From contig BDDC01000664.1 of assembly GCA_001662425.1 (NCBI GenBank), positions 2,231 to 49,610 on the forward strand: a stretch of DNA of 47,380 nt. The letters are read 5' to 3'. This stretch comes from Chlamydomonas sphaeroides (taxonomy: Eukaryota; Chlorophyta; Chlorophyceae; Chlamydomonadales; Chlamydomonadaceae). The position numbers and the translations under genes are program-made. The notes below the pieces were generated by a model. It saw only the letters and a program-made list of their open reading frames with translations, searched no databases and was not told the DNA's origin. This document shows, one piece after another, positions 9,304 to 20,951 of this stretch (position 1 is the first letter of the stretch; every line of letters starts with the position of its first letter).

Positions 9304-12300
9304 CGCGGCGCGATCAGCTCCGCGCACTCCTCCTTGTGGCCGTGCCGCCAGTGCGCCGTCTGGCACTCGCGGCAGCAGTACGACACCGCCCGGCAGCGGC
9401 CGCATGCCTGCAGCGGCCGCTGCGCCTCGCTGGGGCCGTCCAGCCGGGCGCAGTCCGGGAAGGCGCAGAGGCGCAGGCCGAAGGGGCCCTCGCCGCGGCT
9501 GATCATGGGTGGAGGCGGCAGCGCGGGCAGCGGCCCAGCGGCCCAGCGCTCGGCTACAACCTGCTTTAATTCCTCAATGGCTTGCAGCGGGAACGCATTG
9601 TTCGAACTGAGGGCCGTCGGCGGCGGCGTGCGCTCCACACACTCGTCGTGTGCCCTCGCCGCGGCAGCCGCGCCCTCGCCATCCTGCTGCTGTGCCGCCT
9701 GCCAGGCCGCCAGCCCCCGCAGCGCCGCCAGCAGCGGGCTCCGGCCGTGCCGCAGCAGCAGCGCCTCCGTCCGGCCGTCCAGCACCAGCATCGGCGGTTC
9801 GTCCCCGGCAGGCGGTTCCGAGGGCTGCTCTCCCGCCGACGGCTGCTCCAGTGGAAGCGCCCTGAGCTGCTGTCCCGCTGTGAGCTGCTCAGGCGCCAGC
9901 TGCGACTGCTGCCCCGGCGGCTGCTGCCCCGGCGGCGGCAACCCGGGCGGCCGGTCTGTCGCCTGCTGCGGCGGCGGCTGCTCGGGCGGCGTGGCCGACA
10001 GCAGGCTTCGCGCCACGACCTCGGGGGCCACCAGTGCCAGGCACTCCACCGTATCCAGGGCCACCTGCACCATGTGCAAGGCGTGGACATTCATTTGCAG
10101 CTCGCCCGCGTCGCTGGACGCGGCGCAAGAGGCTACCAGGATGACGATGGAGTCGGTGGGCAGGCCCAGCTCATGGAGTGCCAGCCATGCCCAGAGCACC
10201 GCCGCATCACGCACAAGCGGCACCGCGGCGGGCGTCCCGGCAGTTGAAGGGGCGCCTAGGTCGGCAGCTGATCGCCCGACGGAAGGGCCGCCGCCCGTGT
10301 CATGCTCCGAACCTGGTTGCTCGGCGCTGGGCGCCACCTGCTCGGCGGCCGCCTGCTGCGCTGCGAGCCACTGACGGGCCGCCAGCAGCGCCCAGCGCCT
10401 AGCTTGCATGGCCCCCTGGTTGGCGGTCAACCTGCCGACAAGCCTGCCGCGCGCCATAGCCGGCGGCAGCAGCATCGCTGCGGAGAAGGAGGCCAGCTGC
10501 GCCTGCTTCAACGCCGCGGCACAGCTGGGCGCCGGCCGGCCGCCGGCGCGCAGCACCCATTCCAGCTGCACGGGCGCCGAGGGGGACTGCTCAATGCTGC
10601 TGTTGAGCGGCAGCGGGTCGGCCAAGGCGGCGGCGCCGTCAGCGGGCTCGGGCAGCGGCGGCAGCAGCTGCATGGCGGCGCTCGTCTGCTCCAGCAAGGC
10701 GGCCACGAACATGGTAGCCCAGGCCGTGGCGCTCCACTCCGTGTCTGCAGACGAGCACCACTCGCCAGCCATATGCAGGCTCTTGACCTTGATGCCCTCT
10801 AGCGCCGCCAGCACCTTGCGCAGCGTGGCGATGAGCGACGCCACCTGCCGGCCCGGGCCGTGCGCCAGCAGCGCCGGCCACACGCCCGAGAAGCGCAGCA
10901 GTGCATTGATGGCGAAGAGGCAGGCCGCCGCCGCCTCGGGCGTCCGCTGAGCCGCCAGGCGCCGTAGCAGGGCCTCCACCGCCGGCACGAAGCCAACCGC
11001 GAGCGCACAGCGCAGGCTGAGCGGGCAGGCGGCCGGCTCGGCCGGCAGGGCTGCGCCGCCTGCGCCCGCCGCCGCCTGCTCGGCCTCCGGCGGCAGCTCC
11101 AGGGAGAGGAGACAAGAGGTTAGCTGCATCGAGAGCATGTCGTAGTGCTCTGGCCGCGAAGCGATGGACCCCATGGCCGCCACCGCCAGCCGCCACAGCC
11201 CCGGCAGCCGCGCAGCCGCCGCCGCCGGACGCAGCTGCAGGGCCAGGTGCAACTGCGTGTAGACGGCTTGCTGAGCATCCTTCCGCCACAACCGGCCGCC
11301 CTCCAGCGCCGGCAGTAGGGCGCCTTGCTGCAGGTCAAAGGCCTGGGTCGCCGAGTAGAGCGAGGGCGGCTTGGGCAGCGCCTCGGCAAGCAGCTCGGGT
11401 GAGGGGCCCATGCCCGTTGGCCGCTGCGCCACGGCCGGTGTCAGCACAGGCCCCGCCACCGTCAACTGCCAAGCGACGGCGGCCACGTATAACAACGTGC
11501 CTGGGTACTGCTCAGTTGCCCCGCCTTCGTTCTGCAGCATCAGCGGCGCCTGGGCAGCAAACGGCAGCAGCAGCGCCTCCGGCAGGCCGCGGCCCGACCC
11601 CACGCCTCCCCGCCGCCGCAGCGCCTCCGCAACCAACTCCGTGCCCAGGTACATCTGCAGCCAAGGGCCGGCCAGCAGCCGCCGCAGCTGAGGGAGGCAA
11701 GGCGTACAGGCAAGCAGCAGAGCATGATGATGATTGGCGAATGAACAGCTGCTGCTGCTGCTGCTTATGATGATGATGTTGTTGATGCATCGTTCGAAAC
11801 ACGCTTGGCAGCTGCACCCAGTGCGGCGACGCAAGTGCCTAGCATGCGCATGCGCACGGGCCGATGCCATGCGCTGCATGCATGCGGGTACCACACCTGC
11901 GTGCTCCTCGCATGCAGCGCGGTCCGCTGCGGGAGGGGCAGGGTTGGCCAGTGGGCGCCATGGGCATGGGCATCGGCACGTCATGGGCGTGGGCGTGAGG
12001 GATGCGCCTGAGTGGCAGCGCGGGTGGGGCATGCGTCTGGCCACCGGCCAGGACAGCCTCACCTCGGGCCCCGGCATGGCCTTTAGCATCTGCTCCATAC
12101 GACCGCAGGGCCGCAGCTGCAGCAGCTCGTGGCCGAAGGAGCACTGCTGCGCGAACGCCCGCACCACCAAGCGGAACGTGCTGCTGATGGTGGCAGTGTT
12201 CACACCTACAGACCCCACGGCCATCATTTGCTGCGCCTGGTCCGCGGCGGCGCGCACGCGTGCAGCGCCCAGCCGCCGCAGCGCCAGCGCCGCGCCCGCC

Positions 12301-13457
12301 GCGTGCTCCAGCAGGTTGCTGACCTCCACCGCGGACAGCAGCTCGGAGGCCAGGGCGGCGTTACCCTTGCAGGTGTTGGCCATGTCCCTGTTAGACCAGC
12401 AAGGCGGATATAGCAGAGCGGTCAGAACGTCCGGCGGTACGTCGGCAGAGCTGTGTGGGGAGAGCATTGCGCACGCAGGCTCCGGCAACGTGCCTGGAGC
12501 AAACACAATGCGCAAGTGCAAGGTGCGCGAGATGACGGCGGTTTTGGGGCGAGCGGTAACGCCAGACTGCCTTGCACGTGTACAGGACAGTTGCAGCCAT
12601 GGACGGTGCGAAGTGCACCAAACAAGCGCAGGTACGAGAAGGCAGCACGGTATCCGGTGCTCACGCAGCAGCCCATGCACCCATGCACCATCCGGGCTAT
12701 CCTCGCGTGCCGGGCCGCTACGACACATCTCGACTTACCCGACGGCTGACAGTGTGTCGTTCAGGGTGTTCATGAGGATGGCGAGGAAGTCGATCCCCCC
12801 GCGGGGAGGCGGCGCCGCTGGGCCGCCGTCGCAGGCCCCGGAAATCGCAGAGCAGAGCCGGGCCGCGGCCTGGGCGAAGTCGCCCCGCAGCATGGCGCGG
12901 ACGATGCGGTGCGGAAGGGGCTCTGGCTGCGACGGGGTGGGGCCCTGGGCCGCGGGGGAGGAGGCGGAGGCCGCTGCGGGGCCGGCGTCGGCCACGACGG
13001 GCGGTGCTGCGGGCAGCAGCTCTGCCGTGTACGAGAAGAGCGCGGCGGTTATGTGCAGTTGCTGGATGATGCGCTGCCGCTGCTGCCGAGTCTTGCCCTC
13101 TAGCGATGAGAATTGGTCCATCATGCCGCGGAGCAGCTGGCCGCACACGCCCACGACCGCCGACCAGAAGCGGCCGACGGCAGCTGGCGGCTCTTGCCCG
13201 CCAAACTGCTCGGGGCCGCCCAGCGCTGACTTCCACAGCTCGACCGTCCCGCCCGCCCGCTGCAAGGCAGCTCGCATCTGCTCCAAGTCGCTCTCGGAGA
13301 CGTGGTCGGGGCCGACCGTGAGGATGCGCTCAAGGACGCCGATCACAGCGTCGATCGGTGGCGGCTGTGGCCGCTCAGCGCCGCGGCCGCCGCCCGCTCT
13401 CCCGCCGCGAGCTCGGCCCACGCCAGCAGCCCTACCAGCTCGTCTGCCGGCTTGCAT
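9267..13457 (-). CDS. MYND-finger protein, copy A, three exons, 1,154 residues
   Basis: Exons on the minus strand: 12739..13457, 12063..12387 and 9267..11687. Introns start gtaagt and gtgagg and end cag, in phases 2 and 0. The ATG chosen (MQAGRRAGRAAG) matches copies B and E; an in-frame ATG at 13508 is less likely. Exon 1 encodes a Gly/Arg-rich start, a helical block with GRFWSAVVGVCGQLL, and LRGDFAQAAARLCSAI. Exon 2 encodes LLEHAAGAALALRRLG. Exon 3 starts LRRLLAGPWLQMYLGTELVA, continues through about 700 mostly Ala/Leu-rich, probably helical residues, and ends with a MYND zinc finger (CAFPDC, CGRCRAVSYCCRECQ, HWRHGHKEEC). MYND fingers usually bind proline-rich peptides; the target and role here are unknown. 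No SET domain is visible. This is the longest intact copy. Confidence 0.8.
11734..11790. repeat. Trinucleotide repeats in intron 2 of copy A
   Basis: An impure run of ctg, then atg and ttg triplets (gctgctgctgctgctgctta, then tgatgatgatgttgttgatg) lies inside intron 2 of copy A. It makes the opposite strand appear open over a long distance. Confidence 0.85.
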
Positions 13458-13508
13458 GCCGGTGCCGGTGGAAGCGCCGGCGACCAGCGAACTAGATCCC
13501 AGTAGCAC

Positions 13509-15017
13509 TGATACTAGTCAATCGTTTAGTCTCGTTTCTGCAGCATGCTAAAGTATCATGCGCTCGTCCTGTCTTTGCCTGTCTTGGTTGCGAGACCGAG
13601 GCGTGAGAGGCATCCTCTGTAGCAAGCCGGTGGCTTTACTGATTCTAAGGGCCCAGTTGTGAGGTGTTATGGTAGTCTCCCGACATGTGACGCAGGAGTT
13701 GCAGTCAGCAGTCGCGAAGAAAGTCAGTCTGACCCGAGGAAAGTATAGCAGTCGCGCCTTGCTGCAACGCAGCACACTGAGTCACCAGGATTGATACCTA
13801 TGAGTCCTTCCTGTGCTTGCCGGGAATACAGCTGTGCTCGTGGATCCGCGTGCCGATTGCGTGCCAACCCCCTGCACCCAAACCCTACGTACACTCCCCG
13901 CGGATCCAACGTCCCAGACTGGCATCCGTAGCCAATAGGTGCTGCCACTTGAAACCCGTCCAAGCTGCACATGGCTCGCCCGTCGTCCCAAAAAGAGGCC
14001 ACCTAGACCAGATGCACAGGTGTGCTCCTACGCCATCATATGCCAGTTGGGGCGCGGGCTTTCCCAGCCATGAATTCTGGGCGGTCCAGTTGGCGGCAGG
14101 GCCCGGCATTCGCGGGCTGGCATGCGCACGTCCTCCACAGCCAGCCGCCACGATGAATTGGCACAGCAGAGCCCATATCTGCGCCATCAGCTGCTGTGTG
14201 CTGTCCCAGTCGAAGTGCGCGCCGGCGCCTGCGTGCGCTCGCTGCGATGGGCAACTCAGTCGTGCCAATGATCTTTCACCAGCACGCACGTCGCCCGACA
14301 CCCCGAGCACAGCACATCCCCAAGTCACAGCAACTAGCCAGTAACCTGAGCCAGGTGCCGCATTCAGATGATCCCTTTCCTGTAGGGAGGGACCTTCGTT
14401 GCGCTTACAACACACCACCGCTCGCACACAAACAGATACGTGCAGTGTTTGTGATGGAGGGGTCCAAGGGGGAGATGGCAGAGCCCAGCACGAGCCAGGG
14501 CAGCAGCTCTAGCATGGAACCAAACCCTCTGCCCTGCATCTTTGCAAGGCTGGGCGGGCGGGGGCGAAAGCCGGACTGCGTTGGCTGGCTCTGCGCAGTA
14601 AGCAAGAAGCTATACAGTGCGCATGCGGTCTTGCAGCAGGACCGGGGGAGCCAACGCCACCCGCAAGCGGCAGCCAAACAACGTCTGACGGCCGCCCACT
14701 AACCCGTCAGCGCGCTTGTCTCGCACGGGCAGCCGCAGAATGGCCAATGCATTGGGCCCTGTACCAAAGGTGCACATGTTCCAAACTGGCCTGAGGAGCG
14801 AGATGGCAGCCCTACCCACACGCACACGCCCACACCGCACAGCGCACACCCATGCCGGCATCGCTCAGCAAGCCTCAATCAACGCCAGGGAGCCATCCCA
14901 CACATCCCGCACACGCGCACTCGCGCGCACGCGTATCTTGGCATCAGAGATAGAAATAGAATTAAGTACCCTGGGGCGGGGCCGCCTAGGGTGAATTAAG
15001 GGGGCGGGGCGTCCAGG
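13509..15017. other. Spacer between copies A and B, left part
   Basis: No confident gene. A short plus-strand ORF at 14454-14702 (82 codons, starting MEGSKGEMAEPSTSQGSSSS) is open but has no recognisable domain. A minus-strand frame at 13885-14427 has no splice support. The stretch should hold the upstream region of copy A. Confidence 0.45.
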
Positions 15018-15543
15018 NNNNNNNNNNNNNNNNNNNNNNNNNNNNNNNNNNNNNNNNNNNNNNNNNNNNNNNNNNNNNNNNNNNNNNNNNNNNNNNNNNN
15101 NNNNNNNNNNNNNNNNNNNNNNNNNNNNNNNNNNNNNNNNNNNNNNNNNNNNNNNNNNNNNNNNNNNNNNNNNNNNNNNNNNNNNNNNNNNNNNNNNNNN
15201 NNNNNNNNNNNNNNNNNNNNNNNNNNNNNNNNNNNNNNNNNNNNNNNNNNNNNNNNNNNNNNNNNNNNNNNNNNNNNNNNNNNNNNNNNNNNNNNNNNNN
15301 NNNNNNNNNNNNNNNNNNNNNNNNNNNNNNNNNNNNNNNNNNNNNNNNNNNNNNNNNNNNNNNNNNNNNNNNNNNNNNNNNNNNNNNNNNNNNNNNNNNN
15401 NNNNNNNNNNNNNNNNNNNNNNNNNNNNNNNNNNNNNNNNNNNNNNNNNNNNNNNNNNNNNNNNNNNNNNNNNNNNNNNNNNNNNNNNNNNNNNNNNNNN
15501 NNNNNNNNNNNNNNNNNNNNNNNNNNNNNNNNNNNNNNNNNNN
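15018..15543. other. Assembly gap (526 N)
   Basis: A run of N interrupts the sequence within a degraded retroelement-like reading frame on the minus strand. The true size and content are unknown. Confidence 0.99.
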
Positions 15544-15990
15544 ACTACCTTGCCCGCTGCAGTGTGAGCGTCGTCCGGGTCCACGCCGAGGGTGCGCAGA
15601 AGTGAGACCATGTTACGGCACACCGTGCCCGCGTGCCCTATAGTAACAACCGTGTCTGCGCCGTAGCACACGTTTTTCCACCTGCTGCCTTCGGGGGACC
15701 GGAGGAAGTCGCGCAGCTCGGCGTGTTGGGCCGCCTTCTCCGTTTGCTTGACCACGTGTCCCGTGTCGGACGTGAATCCAACCTCGATTATATATATGCG
15801 CAGGTTCTCGCGCTGCCGGGGAGTGGGCCCCGTCCAAGTAATCTTGGCATCATCCCACGCACTGTCCGACCGCTTATTATGTCTATGGAAAACTAAGCGA
15901 AGCTCATGTCCCCATGCCGCATGCCGTACTTGCGTCCTGCACCTGACGCCTGCCCCCAACGGACCTTGCCTCTCCCTCTCCCATGACAGC
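15544..15990 (-). mobile_element. Retroelement-like endonuclease fragment, cut by the gap
   Basis: A minus-strand frame reads about 140 residues before the N run: HELRLVFHRHNKRSDSAWDD, then ENLRIYIIEVGFTSDTGHVV, KQTEKAAQHAELRDFL, TVVTIGHAGTVCRNMVSLLR and TLGVDPDDAHTAAGK. The order of an Ile/Val strand with Glu, a Lys-x3-Glu-Lys helix, a hydrophobic strand and a final LGV-type helix resembles the restriction-like endonuclease tail found after reverse transcriptase in some non-LTR retrotransposons. I see no reverse transcriptase motif nearby; it could lie in the missing part or be lost. There is no start codon or intact element, so I treat it as a remnant. A host nuclease-fold gene is the alternative. 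Confidence 0.45.
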
Positions 15991-17092
15991 CGCCGCACCC
16001 GCCGCACGCCTCCTTCCTAGCGTGTGCCCCGCATGCACCCTGCTCCTGGTGCACCCCTTTGCGGTGCGCCGACGTAACCTATGCGCTACTGACCCCTCAT
16101 GCCACCTGCCTTCCCTCGTGCTGGCCCTGGTGCTTCGCTTCCTTTGTTGGTACGTCAACGCGTTGCACTATGGGCGTGCTGTACCGGGGCCGGGTTGCGT
16201 TGTTAGAATGATTAGGACAAGGAGCATTACAGATGGACAAGGGGCCGCAACGGAAGCACAGCTCCCTTGGCCCCTAAGCGCACGAACACCAGCGGCAGCC
16301 CTAGACAGCAGCGGCGAGCCCCAGCCCCACGCACGCCACCCCCCAAAGGGGACGGCGTTAGCGCGCGCGTCGGCGGGTACTCCGACGTATCGTCTCCAGT
16401 CGCTTCAGTCGCCCAAACGTCAGGTACCCTATACATCGGTGCTCGGTCGGGACGGGCGGGCCTCGGGTCCATTCAAGGCTGCGTTGGGCTTTGCTTCCCG
16501 CACGGGTGCATCTAAACGCATCCCTGCTTTCTTCCTACGCACGACCAGTGCGTCACCAACCCGGGGCGAGCCGCGTACGGGATGATACTCTATTTCGGCC
16601 CTGTGAAGATGAACACCCGCGCGTCGCCCCCTTGTTTAGTCGATAGAGCAATGTTATGTAAATGTAATGCACTGCAATGCATCGTCCACGCATCAAGCAA
16701 GATACGAGTGCGGCCGCCGAGGAGACCACCAGCACCCACAACCCTGCGTCGCCCCACCCCTCTTCATCCTCATCACTTGACTCGCAATGCCCGCACCGCG
16801 CAAACACCACCCAAACGTGCCAAGCTCAGGCCGTGGCCCGGACGGGCCAGACGCCGCTCCCACCCACCCAGTGCTCGTTCGCAGCGCCATAGGGCCTCTA
16901 GCGCCGAAGGCCGCTAGGCAACCGCGCCCGCCCTGCGAATGACAGCTGCGCACATACTGTACACGTAAGCAGCGACCACAAGGGCCGCAAGCCACAGCTG
17001 CAAGCCCACAGCCCTGCACGTTGACCCATAGCCGGGGTCCGCCCCCCCCCCCGGCCTGACAATACCGGTAACCTGGCCCTCAGCCCAGCGCC
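15991..17092. other. Spacer between the retroelement fragment and copy B
   Basis: No supportable gene. Several frames are open on both strands through 16.2-16.9 kb, but none shows a domain, codon preference or consistent splice sites. The last 30 bp (ctggccctcagcccagcgcc) match the sequence just downstream of copies A and C, so this is conserved 3' flank of the MYND family. Confidence 0.45.
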
Positions 17093-20000
17093 TCAGCTCT
17101 CCACAGCCACAGCCGCCTGCTGCTCCTGGCGCGCCGCGATCAGCGCCGCGCACTCCTCCTTGTGGCCGTGCCGCCAGTGCGCCGTCTGGCACTCGCGGCA
17201 GCAGTACGACACCGCCCGGCAGCGGCCGCACGCCTGCAGCGGCCGCTGCGCCTCGCTGGGGCCGTCCAGCCGGGCGCAGTCCGGAAAGGCGCAGAGGCGC
17301 AGGCCGAAGGGGGCGTCGCTGCACCCAGGCAGCGGCGGAGGCGGCAGCGCGGTCACGGGTGATGAGGCGCAGCGCTCCGTGACGGCCTGTATCACGCGAT
17401 TCAGAGCCATGTCGTGCTCCTCTGGGATCGCGACTTCGCCGTCCGTCTTTCCTGCCTGCCAGGCCGCCAGCCCCCGCAGCGCTGCCAGCAGCTGGCCCCG
17501 GCCGTGCCGCAGCAGCAGCGCCTCCATCCGGGCGTCCAGCACCAGCAGCGGCGTTTTGACCCCGGGTGGCTGCTCCGGCGTCGGCTGCTCGGGCGTCTGC
17601 CGCTCGGTTGCCGCTACCGGCGGCAGCGCGAGGCCGTCGGCGAGGTGGCCTGGCGCACAGACCGCCAGCAGCTCCAGGGCCTCCAGCGCCACAGGCAGCA
17701 TGCGAGACACGAGGAAGTCGTTGGGCGCGTCTTGCGGGGTAAGTATGGCGGCGGCGGCCGCCTGCAGGAACGCGAAGCAACGGCTGCGCAGCGACAGGCC
17801 GGAAAACGCCAGTGCGCTCCAGCTCAGGGCCGCCGCCGCCGCCGCTGCATCCGTGGCCCGCGAGGGCTCCGAAGTCTCCGCAGTCTCCGCCTCCGCCTCC
17901 GCATCAGCTGCGGCGACGGGGTTGGCGGCCTGCTCGGACGCCAGCAACTGCCACAGCGCCAACAGCGCCCAGCGAAACTGCTCCGCGCGCGAATGCTGCG
18001 ACGCTGCGCTAACGTCTAACGGAGGGGGGCCGAGTGAGCCGGCCAGAAGCTGTGACGAGGCAAAGGACGCCAGCTCCAACTGCTGCCTGTCGGCGGCAGA
18101 GCCGCGCACAGGCCGGCCGCCGGCGCGCAGCACCCACTCAAGCCTCACGGACGCAGTGTCCAGAGGGTCAATGGCGCGGTTAAGCGGCATCGGGCTGTTG
18201 TTTTCAGCTGCGAAGCGGTCGGGCAATGCCATCGGCGGCAGCGGCGGCAGCAGCTGCATAGACACGGACGTCTGCTCCAGCAGGGCGGTGACGTGCAGCG
18301 AGGCCCGAGCAGCGGCTTCACACGTATCCCTGAAGACCATGTGCCACGCGCTTGCAACCCACACGCCATGGATCGCCAAGCTGTCAAGCGCCGCCCGCAC
18401 CTTGCGCAGCGTGGCGATGAGCGACGCCACCTGCCGGCCCGGGCCGTGCGCCAGCAGCGCCGGCCACACGCCCGAGAAGCGCAGCAGCGCGTTGATGGCG
18501 AAGAGGCAGGTCCGAGCCGCCTCGGGCGTCCGCTGAGCCGCCAGGCGCCGCAGCAGGGCCTCGACCGCCGGCACGAAGCCGGCCGCCAGCGCGCAGCGCA
18601 GGCTGAGCGGGCAGGCGGCGGGCTCGGCCGGCAGCGCCGCGCCGCCTGCGCCGGCCGCCGCCTGCTCGGCCGCTGGCAGCAGCTCCAGGGAAAGGAAGCA
18701 GGATGTGAGCTGCAGGATGTCGGCTGCCGTTGAACTGAGCTGCATGGGACCCATGGCCGCCACCACCAGCCGCCACAGCCCTGGAAGCCGCGCAGCCGCT
18801 GCCACCGGACGCAGCTCCAGGGCCAGGCGCAGCTGCGTGTAGACGGCTCTCCACACATCACTCCATAGCAACCGACCGCCCTCCAGCGCCGGCAGTAGGG
18901 CGCTTTGCAGCAGGTCGAAGGCCTGGGTCGCCGAGTACAGCGAGGGCGGCTTGGGCAGCGCCTTGGCAAGCAGCTCGGGTGAGGGTCCCGCACCCCTTGG
19001 CCACTGCGCCACGGCCGGCGTCAGCACAGGCCCCGCCACCGTCGCCTCCAAGACCGCCGCCGACATAACAAGCAGCATGGCTGGGTGCCTTGGCGTGTTG
19101 GCATCGTCACGGAAGTACAGCGGCCCCGGCGGTACCAGGGTCGGCAGCAGTGTCTCCGGCAGCCCGCGGCTTGGGCCCACGCCTCCCGCCAGCCGCAGCG
19201 CCTCCGCCACCAGCTCCGTGCCCAGGTACAGCTGCAGCCGGGGGCCGGCCAGCAGCCGCCGCAGCTGAGGGGGTGTGGGAGGCAGGCAGGGGTCACGGGG
19301 AAAGAGGTCATGCAAAGCGCTTGAGCGTGCTAGCTCGAGGTTCCCAGGCACCAAGGCACCAAGGCACCAAGGCACCAAGACGTCCGCCGCAGCTGAGGTG
19401 AAGGAGCTAGACAGGCAACGAGCAGGCGATGGTTGCGTCAGGCAGGGATATTGAAGTGAAAGAGCCCCCGTTGGAAAAACGCGGTTGTAGTCGCAGGGCT
19501 CGCATCGGTGACGTGCCTCACCAGCGCGATCCTGACCGGACGTGCGGCCCGCTGTAACAAGGGCAGGGCAGGGCACGAAGTGGATGGCAAGACGACGGCT
19601 TATCGACGGGTCAAGGTGCACCAGGGGCAGGGGTGGCCAAGGCGTGGCGTGAGCGAGCGACTGGCCGCCAGGGTGCAGCATCCCGTCCTATCTCAGCATC
19701 GGCCGCGGCCGCGGCTGCTGGCAGCCCCAGTTCGGTCCCCCTCCCCATGCAGGCAGCCCCACCTCCACCGCCGGCACAAGCTCCCGTGACCGCTCCACAA
19801 AAGCCCAGGGACGCTGCCGCAGGACCTCGTCGTCCGGGCACCACTGCCGCGCGAACAACATCACGATCCAGCCAAACACATGCACCAGGTTGGCGGATAG
19901 CTGAAGCGCTGAAGCCGCGAGGACCCGCTGCCGCCCCTGGTCCGCGGCGGCGAGCACGAACGCGTGGCCGCGCCGCCGCAGCGCCAGCGCCGCGCCCGCC

Positions 20001-20951
20001 GCGTGCTCAAGCAGGCCGCTGGCCTCCAGCGCGGACAACAGCTCGGAGCCCAGGGCGGCGTTACCCCCGCATGTTTCAGCGATGCGCCTGGGACACATGT
20101 GGAGAAAGTGTAGCATGGGAGGCAGCACGGAGGTGTTGGGGTAATTTGCTGGGGTGTAGAGTTGGGGCTGCTGCGGCTGGAGGGCCAGTCATCGATGCTG
20201 AGTACGCGTTCCGGAAGTGACCGCCCATCCCGACACATCCAACGCACCCGAGGGGTGCGAGGGCACCGCGCGAGACGTCGTTGAAGAGGAAAACCTCGGG
20301 CAGAGGCGGCGTCGCAGGGCCGCTGTCGCAGGCACTGGCTATGGCAGCGCAGAGCCGGGCCACAACCTGAACGAAGTCGCCCCGCAGCAGCGCGCGGGCG
20401 ATGCGGTGCGCCAGCGGCTCGGATTGAGCTGCAGCCGGGGCCTGCGCCGCGGGGGAGGAGGCGGAGGCCGCTGCGGGGCCGGCGGCCGCGACGGGCGGCG
20501 TCGAGGGCAGCAGCTGCGCAATGGTGAGGTACAGGTCATGGGTCCTGTCCAGCCGCTGCCGGATCCGCTCCTGCTGCTGCTGACTCTTGCCATCCAGTGC
20601 TGCGATCTGGTCGGTCATGGTGCGGAGCAGCTGACCGCACACGCCCACAACGGCCGACCAGAAGCGGCCGACGGCAGCGGGCGGCTCCTGCCCGCCAAAC
20701 TGCTCGGGGCCGCCCAGCGCTGACTCCCGCAGAGCGCCCGCGCCGCCTTGACTGTACAAGGCAGCTTTGAGCTGCTCCTCAGCACCATCAGAGACGTGGT
20801 CGGGGCCGGTCGCGAGGATGCGCTCGAGGATGCGGGAGACGGCGTCTATTGGTGACGACTGCTGTAGCTCAGCGCCGCGGCCGCCGCTTACTCTCCCACC
20901 GCGAGGTCGGCCCCCGCCAGCAGCCCTGCCAGCTCCTCTGCCGGCTTGCAT
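17093..20951 (-). CDS. MYND-finger protein, copy B, three exons, 1,066 residues
   Basis: Exons on the minus strand: 20248..20951, 19763..20087 and 17093..19264. Phases (2, 0) and boundaries equal those of copy A, and exon 2 has exactly the same length (325 nt). The start reads MQAGRGAGRAAGGGRPRGG, followed by an RGG-like segment. Exon 1 carries GRFWSAVVGVCGQLLRTM and a Gln-rich helix (SQQQQERIRQRL). Exon 2 carries LLEHAAGAALALRRRGHAFV but diverges towards its end (FVERSRELVPAVE). Exon 3 opens LRRLLAGPRLQLYLGTELVA and ends with the MYND finger CAFPDC...CGRCRAVSYCCRECQ...HWRHGHKEEC and the tail IAARQEQQAAVAVES. The central third differs strongly from copy A, including an acidic AEAEAETAETSE stretch. 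The frame is open throughout, so this copy can make protein. The function is unknown. Confidence 0.8.
19347..19382. repeat. Short 9-bp tandem repeat in intron 2 of copy B
   Basis: Four units of ggcaccaag in a row lie inside intron 2 of copy B. Confidence 0.85.

Noticed and set aside
11734..13551. 605-codon plus-strand open frame
   Set aside because: It is antisense to exons 1-2 and introns of copy A and has no domain; GC-rich coding DNA commonly leaves the complementary frame open.
17160..18536. 458-codon plus-strand open frame
   Set aside because: It mirrors exon 3 of copy B, and the same mirror frame recurs opposite the other MYND copies, as expected for a shadow.
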